Positions 36,418 through 43,932 of a stretch of 64,000 nucleotides of DNA are shown here, piece after piece. The DNA is taken from NCBI GenBank assembly GCA_963668495.1, contig OY764545.1, positions 1,116,001 to 1,180,000 on the forward strand. Direction: 5' to 3'. This stretch comes from Oleispirillum sp963668495. Lineage in GTDB: Bacteria; Pseudomonadota; Alphaproteobacteria; Rhodospirillales; Rhodospirillaceae. How positions within the stretch are numbered: position 1 is the first letter of the stretch; every line of letters begins with the position of its first letter. Made by a program: the position numbers and the translations under genes. The notes under the pieces are model-generated. The model had not been told where the DNA came from and did no database searches. It saw nothing but the letters and a program-made list of their open reading frames with translations.

Positions 36418-37953
36418 TTACTTCTTTGCGGCTTTTTTCTTATCGGACTTTGCGTTGCCTTCGGTTTCAAAGGTCTCGGCGATCCAAGTGTTGAGCAGGC
36501 GAACACCCCAGCCTGAGGCGCCTTTCGGAGTGGTGCCTTTGGTTTTGGTGCCCCACGATACGCCCGCAATGTCAATGTGAGCCCACGGGGTATCATCCTG
36601 AATGAACCGTTGCAGGAATTGTGCAGCGGTGATGGAGCCAGCTTCACGGCCCCCGACGTTTTTCATGTCGGCGATGTCAGATTTGATCATCTCGTCATAG
36701 GCTTTGCCCATGGGCATGCGCCATACGGTTTCCCCGGTTTTGCCACCGGCAGCGGTCAACGCTTGGCTAAGGTCGTCATTATTGGTGAACAGCCCGGCGT
36801 TTTCACCGCCAAGGGCAATCAGGATCGCGCCAGTCAGGGTGGCAAGGTCAATTACCACCTGCGGCTTGAAGGTTTTCTGCGTATAGGTCAAGGCATCAGC
36901 CAGAACCAGACGACCCTCTGCATCAGTGTTGATGACTTCGATGGTTTGACCAGACATGGAGGTCACAACATCGCCCGGACGTTGGGCGGTGCCGGACGGC
37001 ATGTTTTCGACCAGACCCAGAATGCCGACCACGTTGACCGGGGCATTGCGTTTGGCAAGGGCTTTCATCAGGCCGGTGACCACTGCGGCCCCGCCCATGT
37101 CGCCTTTCATTTCTTCCATGCCTGCGGCGGGTTTGATGGAAATGCCGCCGGAGTCAAAACAGACGCCTTTGCCAACCACAGCCACCGGAGCATCGGATTT
37201 CTTGCCACCGTTCCAACGCATGATCACCAGTTGTGACGGTTGGCTGGAACCTTGACCAACGCCCAGCAGTGCTCCCATGCCGAGTTTCTCCATGGCCTTT
37301 TCGTCCAGCACTTCGACGTCGATGCCGTCTTTGCTGAGAGCCTTGGCCTTGCGCATGAATGCAGGTGGGGTCAGGACGTTGGCGGGTTCTGCCACCAAAT
37401 CACGGGTCAGGAAAATCCCTTCGGCAACCGCATCCAACTGTGCGAACGCCGCTTCGGCAGCGTTGACTTCATTGGTTGCAACCGTGACGGTTTTCAGGGC
37501 CGGTTTATCTTCCGGTTTTTCCTGCGTGCGATATGTGTCAAAACGGTAGGAACGCAGCTTTGCACCAAATGCGGCGTGGGCAGCCAGAATGCCGACCGGT
37601 TCTTTGGTATCTGCGATGACATCCACTGCCAAGGTCAGTTCGGTTGCCGGAGCCTTTTCAACGGCAGCATAGGCCGCAGCGGCAAATTTTTCCAAACAGG
37701 CACCATCAATGTCTTCAGCTTTGCCGAGGCCGATGGCAATTACCCGGTCAACGTCCATACCTGTCGGCGCAATAATTTCCAGCGTTTGCCCTGCCTTGCC
37801 CGAAAAACGGGAGGCACTGATCGCGCGCGCAAGGGTTCCGCCGCTGGCGTCATCCACCATCTGGGCGGTGGGGGACAAAATCCCGCCATCGAGAACTCCA
37901 ACCGCAAGGCTGCCGACTTTAGGCAGGCCGGATTTTGCAAACGCAATTTTCAT
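36418..37953 (-). CDS. pepA: Leucyl aminopeptidase (cytosol aminopeptidase)
   Basis: 511 residues from the ATG at 37953, preceded by AAGGAT; upstream in-frame residues from 37992 are not needed. It removes N-terminal leucine and other residues and in some bacteria also binds DNA. The catalytic domain shows VGKGVCFDSGGISIKP, MEEMKGDMGGAA and VINTDAEGRLVLADAL, so all metal ligands and the active Lys/Arg are present. A Lys-rich C-terminal tail (KSDKKKAAKK) is unusual. It heads the pepA-M17-TSUP-yqaA-dsbB run and has a promoter flanked by two palindromes. Confidence 0.95.
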   Translation of the reverse strand: MKIAFAKSGLPKVGSLAVGVLDGGILSPTAQMVDDASGGTLARAISASRFSGKAGQTLEIIAPTGMDVDRVIAIGLGKAEDIDGACLEKFAAAAYAAVEKAPATELTLAVDVIADTKEPVGILAAHAAFGAKLRSYRFDTYRTQEKPEDKPALKTVTVATNEVNAAEAAFAQLDAVAEGIFLTRDLVAEPANVLTPPAFMRKAKALSKDGIDVEVLDEKAMEKLGMGALLGVGQGSSQPSQLVIMRWNGGKKSDAPVAVVGKGVCFDSGGISIKPAAGMEEMKGDMGGAAVVTGLMKALAKRNAPVNVVGILGLVENMPSGTAQRPGDVVTSMSGQTIEVINTDAEGRLVLADALTYTQKTFKPQVVIDLATLTGAILIALGGENAGLFTNNDDLSQALTAAGGKTGETVWRMPMGKAYDEMIKSDIADMKNVGGREAGSITAAQFLQRFIQDDTPWAHIDIAGVSWGTKTKGTTPKGASGWGVRLLNTWIAETFETEGNAKSDKKKAAKK

Positions 37954-37979
37954 GGGTATTTCATCCTTCTTAATAGATT

Positions 37980-37990
37980 GCACAACGTGC
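37980..37990. promoter_or_regulatory. Operator-like palindrome 1, downstream edge of pepA promoter
   Basis: GCAC-AAC-GTGC, abutting the likely -10 box and covering the predicted transcription start. It matches the second site at 38022-38032, and both are followed on the plus strand by ATAT. Confidence 0.55.
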
Positions 37991-38018
37991 ATATATTCTT
38001 GAATTTTCTATATCACAA
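37990..38018 (-). promoter_or_regulatory. Predicted sigma-70 type promoter of pepA
   Basis: On the minus strand: -35 TTGTGA (38018-38013), 17-base spacer, -10 TATATG (37995-37990). Predicted start near 37983, about 30 bases before the pepA ATG. Confidence 0.55.
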
Positions 38019-38021
38019 TGC

Positions 38022-38032
38022 GCACGACGTGC
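38022..38032. promoter_or_regulatory. Operator-like palindrome 2, upstream of pepA -35
   Basis: GCAC-GAC-GTGC, just upstream of the -35 box. Its centre is 42 bases (four helical turns) from the first site, so both lie on the same DNA face. Confidence 0.55.
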
Positions 38033-38072
38033 ATATGGTGAATCCGGTGGCGAGCCATGGCTCAGACGCAGG

Positions 38073-39164
38073 TCAGCACATGCATCGCCACACCGGCATA
38101 TTTACGGGCTGGCTTTTGCGGCCCCAAGTGCCGGGCCAGCCGTCAAAAACTCCCGGCAGTTTTGTCCCGCAGTGGGCGCAGTTACCGGACGTATCAAGGT
38201 CATAGGTTTTCAGGGCATAGCGGTCTCTTACGATGACCGGAGTCTCACAGGATGGACACACTGTGGTTTCCCCCGCCGGGTCGATCACATTGCCAAGATA
38301 GACAAATTTCAGCCCCAGCTGTTGCGCAATGGTACGGGCACGGCGAAGGGCATCCACGGTCGTCGCGGGTGTATCGCGCATTTTATGGTCCGGGTAGAAG
38401 GCGGTTAAGTGTAGGGGGACATCCGGTGAAAGGTTATCTGCAATCCAACGGGCCGTGGCGGCAATATCCGCTTCGGAATCGTTCAGTCCGGGAATCACCA
38501 GTGTTGTGATTTCCAGCCATGCTTTGGTTTCATGATGAATGTGCAAAAGGGTGTCCAAAACCGGTTGCAGGTGCCCGTGGCAGTGATGCTGGTAGATCTC
38601 TTCATGGATGCCTTTCAGGTCCACGTTAAAGGCATCGAACAATGCGCAGAATTCGGAACGGGATGTACCGCTCAGGTAACCGTTGGTGACGGCGACCATC
38701 TGCAACTGCCGGGATCGGCACAGTTCGGAAACATCGCGGGCGTATTCAAAGGAGATCAAAGGTTCGTTATAAGTCATGGCGATAGAGCGGCAGCCCTTGC
38801 GGATGGCGGCATAGGCGATTTCCTCGGGCGTGATGACGTCTCCAAGTCGCCCTTCATCCTGCGAGGACGCAATGCTCCAGTTCTGGCAGCAAGCACAGTT
38901 CAGATTGCAGCCAAGGGAGCCGAACGACAGAACCGGGGTGCCGGGCAGAAAGTGGTTCAGGGGTTTCTTTTCAATGGGATCAATAGAAAATCCGGTGGAT
39001 CGACCATAGGTCGCCAGCACCATATGACCGTCGCGGTTCATGCGCGCATAGCATTTGCCGCGCTGCCCGGGACGAATGCGGCAATGTCGCGGGCACAAAT
39101 CGCACTGAATGATGCCCGGAATTTCGGCCTCGGGTACGGGCTGCCAGAATTGGACGTTCGCCAT
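38073..39164 (-). CDS. amrS: AmmeMemoRadiSam system radical SAM enzyme AmrS
   Basis: 363 residues. The radical SAM CxxxCxxC motif is C86, C90, C93 in GCNLNCACCQNW. Before it lies CDLCPRHC plus C38, an extra Cys cluster typical of this PflA-like family. The C-terminus holds CPSC and CAHC, a likely zinc ribbon. The reaction is not established; the family is defined by co-occurrence with Memo and AMMECR1 proteins. The fused Memo-AMMECR1 gene is divergent, 126 bases away. It ends about 120 bases before pepA on the same strand. Confidence 0.92.
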   Translation of the reverse strand: MANVQFWQPVPEAEIPGIIQCDLCPRHCRIRPGQRGKCYARMNRDGHMVLATYGRSTGFSIDPIEKKPLNHFLPGTPVLSFGSLGCNLNCACCQNWSIASSQDEGRLGDVITPEEIAYAAIRKGCRSIAMTYNEPLISFEYARDVSELCRSRQLQMVAVTNGYLSGTSRSEFCALFDAFNVDLKGIHEEIYQHHCHGHLQPVLDTLLHIHHETKAWLEITTLVIPGLNDSEADIAATARWIADNLSPDVPLHLTAFYPDHKMRDTPATTVDALRRARTIAQQLGLKFVYLGNVIDPAGETTVCPSCETPVIVRDRYALKTYDLDTSGNCAHCGTKLPGVFDGWPGTWGRKSQPVNMPVWRCMC

Positions 39165-39289
39165 GGTTGAAATCCCTCTTTTAAAAATCGTGCAGGCGCT
39201 TTAGCGGAAAAACCTGTAGAATGCTACGCGTCATTGCAACACCTGAAAAGATCGGCGTTCCGCTTCTGAAAAGCAATGGGGAGGCCAAG

Positions 39290-40714
39290 ATGACTGAACC
39301 TGCAATCCGTCCGGCAGCCGTTGCCGGAACATTTTACCCAAACAGTGCCGATGAATTACGGGCAACGGTGCAGCAGTTGCTGTGCGCGGCACCCGTGCCG
39401 ACGGGGCGACCGCCGAAGGCGATCATCGTTCCCCATGCCGGATACATGTATTCCGGGGCGATTGCCGCGCAAGGCTATCGTGCCCTTGCCAAGGCCAAAG
39501 ATACGATTCGCCGTGTGATCCTTATGGGTCCGGTTCACAGGGTCGCCGTATCAGGCTTTGCCCTGAGCGCGGCAGAAGGATTTGAAACACCGCTGGGCGT
39601 GGTCCCGATTGATCAGGATGCCATGCGGGCACTGATGCGGCGCGGTGATACGGTGGTTATGGATTTGGCCCATGCCGAAGAACATAGCCTTGAAGTCCAG
39701 TTGCCGTTTGTTCAGGAATGCCTTGGGGATGTGTCGGTTGTTCCGATTCTGGTCGGGAATGCCACGGTCGATCAGGTCGCGGATTGTCTGGACCGGATTT
39801 GGGGCGGAGATGAAACGGTTATCGTGATCAGTTCGGATTTATCGCATTATCTGTCCTATGACGATTGCGTAACCCTTGATACTGTGACCACACATGCCAT
39901 AGAAACGCTGGCACCGGAATTGATCAACAGACCGCAGGCCTGTGGACGGTTGCCCATTGGGGGCCTTCTGAGGTGTGCGCAACAACGCAGTATGAAAGTG
40001 AAGACCTTGGACGTGAAAAACTCTGGCGATACAGCAGGCCCGCGCGGGCAAGTGGTGGGATACGGCTCTTGGACCTTTGCCGAGGCGGATGATGTGCCGC
40101 CGGTCACCGAAACCCATGGACAAGAGCTGTTGGATATTGCTCTGACAGCCATTCGGCACGGATTGGAAAACGGACAAAAACCGCATGAGATTGATCTCAT
40201 GAACGTTCCCGTGGAATTGGCAGATTACGGCGCAGCCTTTGTGACCTTGATCCGTGATGGTAAATTGCGCGGGTGCCTTGGCTCCATCCGTCCCATGCAG
40301 TCATTGGCTTTGGACGTGGCGCAAAATGCCTGCGGAGCCGCATTCCGCGATAACCGTTTCCCGCCTTTGACGGCTGAAGAATTGGACGGTTTGAAAATCT
40401 CCGTGTCAGTTTTGACGCCGCTGGACCCGATTGATTTCAAAAACGAATTGGACTTGATCGGCAAAATTGAACCGGGATTGGATGGACTTGTCATTCAGGA
40501 TAAAGGCCGCCGTGCTTTGTACTTGCCACAGGTGTGGCTGGACTTGCCGGACCCGATTGTCTTCCTGTCGCAGTTAAAGAAAAAAGCCGCGCTGGATGTG
40601 CAGGAAAGCCCGACTATGCAGGCTTGGCGCTTCCGGGTGCATGAAGTTCATGCCGATCCGTTGGCCCATGCTGAAATCACCAAAGAAATTGAACCCGGTG
40701 ATGAGAACGCGTAA
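39290..40714 (+). CDS. amrB: AmmeMemoRadiSam system fused proteins B (Memo-like) and A (AMMECR1)
   Basis: 474 residues from the ATG at 39290 (GGGGAGG upstream); an upstream ATG at 39221 is out of keeping with the family. Residues about 5-265 are a Memo-like domain with conserved H49 (VPHAGYMYSG), H83 (GPVHR) and C218 (CGRLPIGG), the metal-binding trio in human MEMO1. Residues about 290-470 are an AMMECR1 domain with the motif LRGCLGSI. The function of the system is unresolved; a redox or cofactor-modification role is suspected. Its stop is directly followed by tsaC. Confidence 0.93.
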   Translation: MTEPAIRPAAVAGTFYPNSADELRATVQQLLCAAPVPTGRPPKAIIVPHAGYMYSGAIAAQGYRALAKAKDTIRRVILMGPVHRVAVSGFALSAAEGFETPLGVVPIDQDAMRALMRRGDTVVMDLAHAEEHSLEVQLPFVQECLGDVSVVPILVGNATVDQVADCLDRIWGGDETVIVISSDLSHYLSYDDCVTLDTVTTHAIETLAPELINRPQACGRLPIGGLLRCAQQRSMKVKTLDVKNSGDTAGPRGQVVGYGSWTFAEADDVPPVTETHGQELLDIALTAIRHGLENGQKPHEIDLMNVPVELADYGAAFVTLIRDGKLRGCLGSIRPMQSLALDVAQNACGAAFRDNRFPPLTAEELDGLKISVSVLTPLDPIDFKNELDLIGKIEPGLDGLVIQDKGRRALYLPQVWLDLPDPIVFLSQLKKKAALDVQESPTMQAWRFRVHEVHADPLAHAEITKEIEPGDENA

Positions 40715-41689
40715 ATGCCAATAAGTACGGTTCTGGCCCAAGCCACAGCCAACACATGCCGCGAGGCAGGCGAACGCCTGCGTCGTGGCGAGCTTGTGGT
40801 CTTCCCAACGGAAACAGTGTATGGCCTTGGCGGCAATGCAACGGACAGCCATGCTGTCGCTGCAATTTTTGAAGCCAAGGGCCGCCCCAGCTTTAATCCG
40901 TTGATCGTGCATGTTGCTGATCCGATTGCGGCTGAGGAATATGTGGAGTTCACGGAGCATGCGCGGGATTTGGCTCACGCATTCTGGCCCGGACCGTTGA
41001 CCTTGGTATTGCCTAAACGGCCTTCCGGTGGCCTCAGTGATTTGATTTCTGCCGGGTTGGATACGGTGGCAATCCGCGTGCCGGGGCATCCGGTTGCACT
41101 GGATATTCTGAAAGCCGCAGGGTGCCCGATCGCGGCGCCCTCAGCCAATCTTTCCGGGCGGATCAGCCCAACGTGTGCCGCGCATGTGGTGGATGGCCTC
41201 AATCGGCGTGTGCATATGATCGTTGATGGTGGCCCATGTGCCGTAGGACTGGAAAGTACGGTTCTGTCACTGATTGATGATCGGCCGATTATTTTGCGCC
41301 CCGGCGCGGTAACCGCAGAACAGATTTCTGCGTGTTTGGGCTTGCCTGTGGAACAGGCGGTAAATCTTTCGCCATCTGTGGATGAGGAAACTCCGCTGCA
41401 TTCACCGGGGATGCTCAGCAGTCACTACGCCCCGGATGCCTTAATGCGTCTGAATGCAACGGACGTGCGCGATGGTGAAGTGCTTCTTGGCTTTGGTGAA
41501 GTTCAGGATGCGGTTCTCAATCTCAGCCCAAGCGGGGATTTGAAAGAAGCCGCTGTGAACATGTTTGCCATGCTGCGGTTGTTGGACAGTCGTGGTGTGG
41601 GTACTATTGCGGTGTCTCCGATCCCGGATCAGGGGTTGGGGTGCGCAATCAATGACCGTTTGCGCAGGGCTGCGGCCCCGAGGCCATAG
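40715..41689 (+). CDS. tsaC: L-threonylcarbamoyladenylate synthase (TsaC/Sua5)
   Basis: 324 residues. It makes threonylcarbamoyl-AMP from Thr, bicarbonate and ATP for t6A at position 37 of ANN-decoding tRNAs. The YrdC core has VVFPTETVYGLGGNA, KGRPSFNPL, and PSANLSGRISPT. The extra C-terminal domain (about 215-324) makes it Sua5-type rather than short TsaC. It starts on the base after the amrBA stop, with no gap, so the two are tightly coupled. The FAD oxidoreductase follows 27 bases later. Confidence 0.93.
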   Translation: MPISTVLAQATANTCREAGERLRRGELVVFPTETVYGLGGNATDSHAVAAIFEAKGRPSFNPLIVHVADPIAAEEYVEFTEHARDLAHAFWPGPLTLVLPKRPSGGLSDLISAGLDTVAIRVPGHPVALDILKAAGCPIAAPSANLSGRISPTCAAHVVDGLNRRVHMIVDGGPCAVGLESTVLSLIDDRPIILRPGAVTAEQISACLGLPVEQAVNLSPSVDEETPLHSPGMLSSHYAPDALMRLNATDVRDGEVLLGFGEVQDAVLNLSPSGDLKEAAVNMFAMLRLLDSRGVGTIAVSPIPDQGLGCAINDRLRRAAAPRP

Positions 41690-41716
41690 GCTGAGCAAGA
41701 CAAAGGGGGAATTGCC

Positions 41717-43120
41717 ATGTCTCAGAATCTTTTGACCTGCTTGCAGGAAATTGTCGGGGCGCCTCATGTGCTGACAACACAGGAAGATATGGCAAGCTAT
41801 TCCGAAGAACAGCGGGGCCGTTATATCAGCAAGCCTCTGGCTGTGGTGCGGCCTCAGTCGACGGAGCAAGTGGCAGAGATCGTAACGGTCTGTGCCCGTG
41901 CTGGAGTTGCTATCGTTCCTCAAGGCGGTAATACCGGGCTGGTTGGTGGGGCCGTTGCCGATGGTTCGGTTTTGGTCTCCTTGGGCCGGATGAAACAAAT
42001 ACGCGCCCTGAATGCTGATGATTACACCATGACTGTGGATGCGGGATGTATCTTGCAGGATGTTCGGGCAGCGGCAGCAGAAGCCGGATGTGTTTTCCCC
42101 TTAAATCTTGGGGCACAAGGCAGTTGTCAGATTGGCGGTAATCTGGCGACCAACGTCGGCGGGATCAACACATTGCACTATGGCACCGCACGGGATGTGG
42201 TGTTGGGACTTGAAGTGGTGTTACCCGATGGCAGCATCTGGAATGGGCTGCGTGCCTTGACCAAGGACAATACCGGCTACTCCTTGCGGAACCTATTTGT
42301 CGGATCAGAAGGTACGTTGGGCATTATAACCGGGGCCGTGTTGCGGTTATGTCCTGCGCCCGTGGATACGCAGGTGGCGTTTTGTGCCCTTGATGATCTG
42401 GATTTGGTGTTGCCGTTGTTGCAAAAAGCCCGTCGTTTCAGTGGTGATTCGGTGACGGCCTTTGAACTGATTTGTCGGCGCGGGGTGGAATATGCTGCAC
42501 GACATATCGAGGGGGTGTCCGATCCGCTATCAGCGGAATACCCTTGGTATGCTTTGATCGAATTTTCCACCACCAGCCCGGTTATTCCATTGCGGCAGGT
42601 GTTTGAAGGCTTTTTGGAAGACGCATTTGAAGCCGGAGTTATCGCTGATGCCGTGATCGCAGAAAGTGGCGAACAAGCCAATATGCTGTGGCGATTACGG
42701 GAAGATATGCCCCACGCACAAAAACCGGAGGGAGCCTCCATCAAGCATGATGTGTCGGTGCCTATCCGTCAAATCCCGGATTTTATCCGCAAAGCAACGG
42801 CTGCGGTTGAGGCGTTCGTTCCCGATTGTCGTCCGGTGCCGTTCGGTCATGTGGGCGATGGTAATATCCATTTTAATATTTCGCGACCATTGGCAATGAC
42901 GGATGCAGATTTCCTAGAACTTTGGCAGGATATGAACCGCATTGTTCATGACATCGTGCATGAAGTGGGCGGTTCGTTTTCGGCGGAACATGGGGTCGGG
43001 CGTTTGAAAGTGGGTGAGTTAATTCGCTATCGCTCGGCTGAGGAATTGGCCCTGCATAAGCACATCAAAGATACCTTGGACCCACACAATATTATGAATC
43101 CGGGTGTGCTTTTTGACTGA
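41717..43120 (+). CDS. FAD-binding oxidoreductase of the D-2-hydroxyacid dehydrogenase type
   Basis: 467 residues. The N-terminal FAD-binding PCMH domain has VPQGGNTGLVGG and NLATNVGGINTLHYG. The C-terminal FAD-linked oxidase domain has FGHVGDGNIHFN (metal/substrate His) and SAEHGVGRLK, with the usual PHNIMNPG end. Relatives oxidise D-lactate, D-2-hydroxyglutarate or glycolate, feeding electrons to quinone or ETF. The precise substrate cannot be told. It is the last gene in the amrBA-tsaC unit. Confidence 0.9.
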   Translation: MSQNLLTCLQEIVGAPHVLTTQEDMASYSEEQRGRYISKPLAVVRPQSTEQVAEIVTVCARAGVAIVPQGGNTGLVGGAVADGSVLVSLGRMKQIRALNADDYTMTVDAGCILQDVRAAAAEAGCVFPLNLGAQGSCQIGGNLATNVGGINTLHYGTARDVVLGLEVVLPDGSIWNGLRALTKDNTGYSLRNLFVGSEGTLGIITGAVLRLCPAPVDTQVAFCALDDLDLVLPLLQKARRFSGDSVTAFELICRRGVEYAARHIEGVSDPLSAEYPWYALIEFSTTSPVIPLRQVFEGFLEDAFEAGVIADAVIAESGEQANMLWRLREDMPHAQKPEGASIKHDVSVPIRQIPDFIRKATAAVEAFVPDCRPVPFGHVGDGNIHFNISRPLAMTDADFLELWQDMNRIVHDIVHEVGGSFSAEHGVGRLKVGELIRYRSAEELALHKHIKDTLDPHNIMNPGVLFD

Positions 43121-43140
43121 TCGATTTGGGGTGTATGTGG

Positions 43141-43851
43141 TCAGGATGGCGTATTGGTGGGGTCGGATGCAGCGCGAATGCCACAGTTTAGGGCGAAGGT
43201 GACAGCCTGCGTACGGTTGGTCGCGCCGATTTTCCGAAAAACGTTTCGTAGGTGAGATTTAATGGTGATCTCGGTAAGACCGAGGTTTTCGGCAATCTTG
43301 CGGTTTGACGCCCCTTCGACCAAGTGGGTCAGAATTTCCTTTTCACGGCGAGTCAGTATGCTGAGGGATAATTGGTCTTCTTTGTCCTCGGCGGCTTTGG
43401 GTGGCTGCACTGTGGCGATTGGCGGTTCCGGCATCAACGGCAGATGTGATGGGTCCGGGATCAGGATCTGGGGTGGGTAATAGGATTCACCGCACAACAT
43501 CAGTCGCACCACATGCAAGATCGCAGTGCCGCTCAACGACTTGGGAATATAGCCGATAAATCCAAGCTGGACTGCCAGCAAGGCGTGTTCGTGGGTCATC
43601 CAGCCAGAAATAATTGCCATAGGAGCATCAGGAAATTCCTGTCGCAAACGCGCTGCCCCCGCCATGCCTTGCATGCCCGGCATTCTTAGGTCCAACATGG
43701 CCAGATCAAGTGGGTGTTCGGCAATAATCGCCCGCGCAGAAGCAAAGTCACTGGCCTCGTGGATGACAACGGTCTCTGCAGCCTGTGAAACGTAGGGTTT
43801 TAGGCCGTCACGCAACAAAGCGTGATCATCCGCAATGAGAATGTTTACCAC
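43141..43851 (-). CDS. LuxR/NarL-type response regulator
   Basis: 236 residues. An N-terminal receiver domain has DD at 8-9, phosphoacceptor D54 in LDLRMPG and Lys in IPKSL. After a linker with Pro-rich sequence (about 130-160), a LuxR-type HTH (about 165-225) shows LTRREKEIL and NRKIAENLGLTEITIKSH. It lies 81 bases downstream of the hybrid kinase gene on the same strand and is its likely partner. Its targets are unknown. Confidence 0.92.
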   Translation of the reverse strand: MVNILIADDHALLRDGLKPYVSQAAETVVIHEASDFASARAIIAEHPLDLAMLDLRMPGMQGMAGAARLRQEFPDAPMAIISGWMTHEHALLAVQLGFIGYIPKSLSGTAILHVVRLMLCGESYYPPQILIPDPSHLPLMPEPPIATVQPPKAAEDKEDQLSLSILTRREKEILTHLVEGASNRKIAENLGLTEITIKSHLRNVFRKIGATNRTQAVTFALNCGIRAASDPTNTPS

Positions 43852-43932
43852 CCGACTTCCCCACCATTATTCACACAGACTGAAAACGTAGCAGTTTTCC
43901 CACTGGAATCAAGGAGATCTGGTCATAAAGCA

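Noticed and set aside
37240..38205. A 321-residue plus-strand frame antisense to pepA
   Set aside because: It crosses the pepA promoter and has a Phe/Cys/Gly/Arg-rich sequence with no motif.
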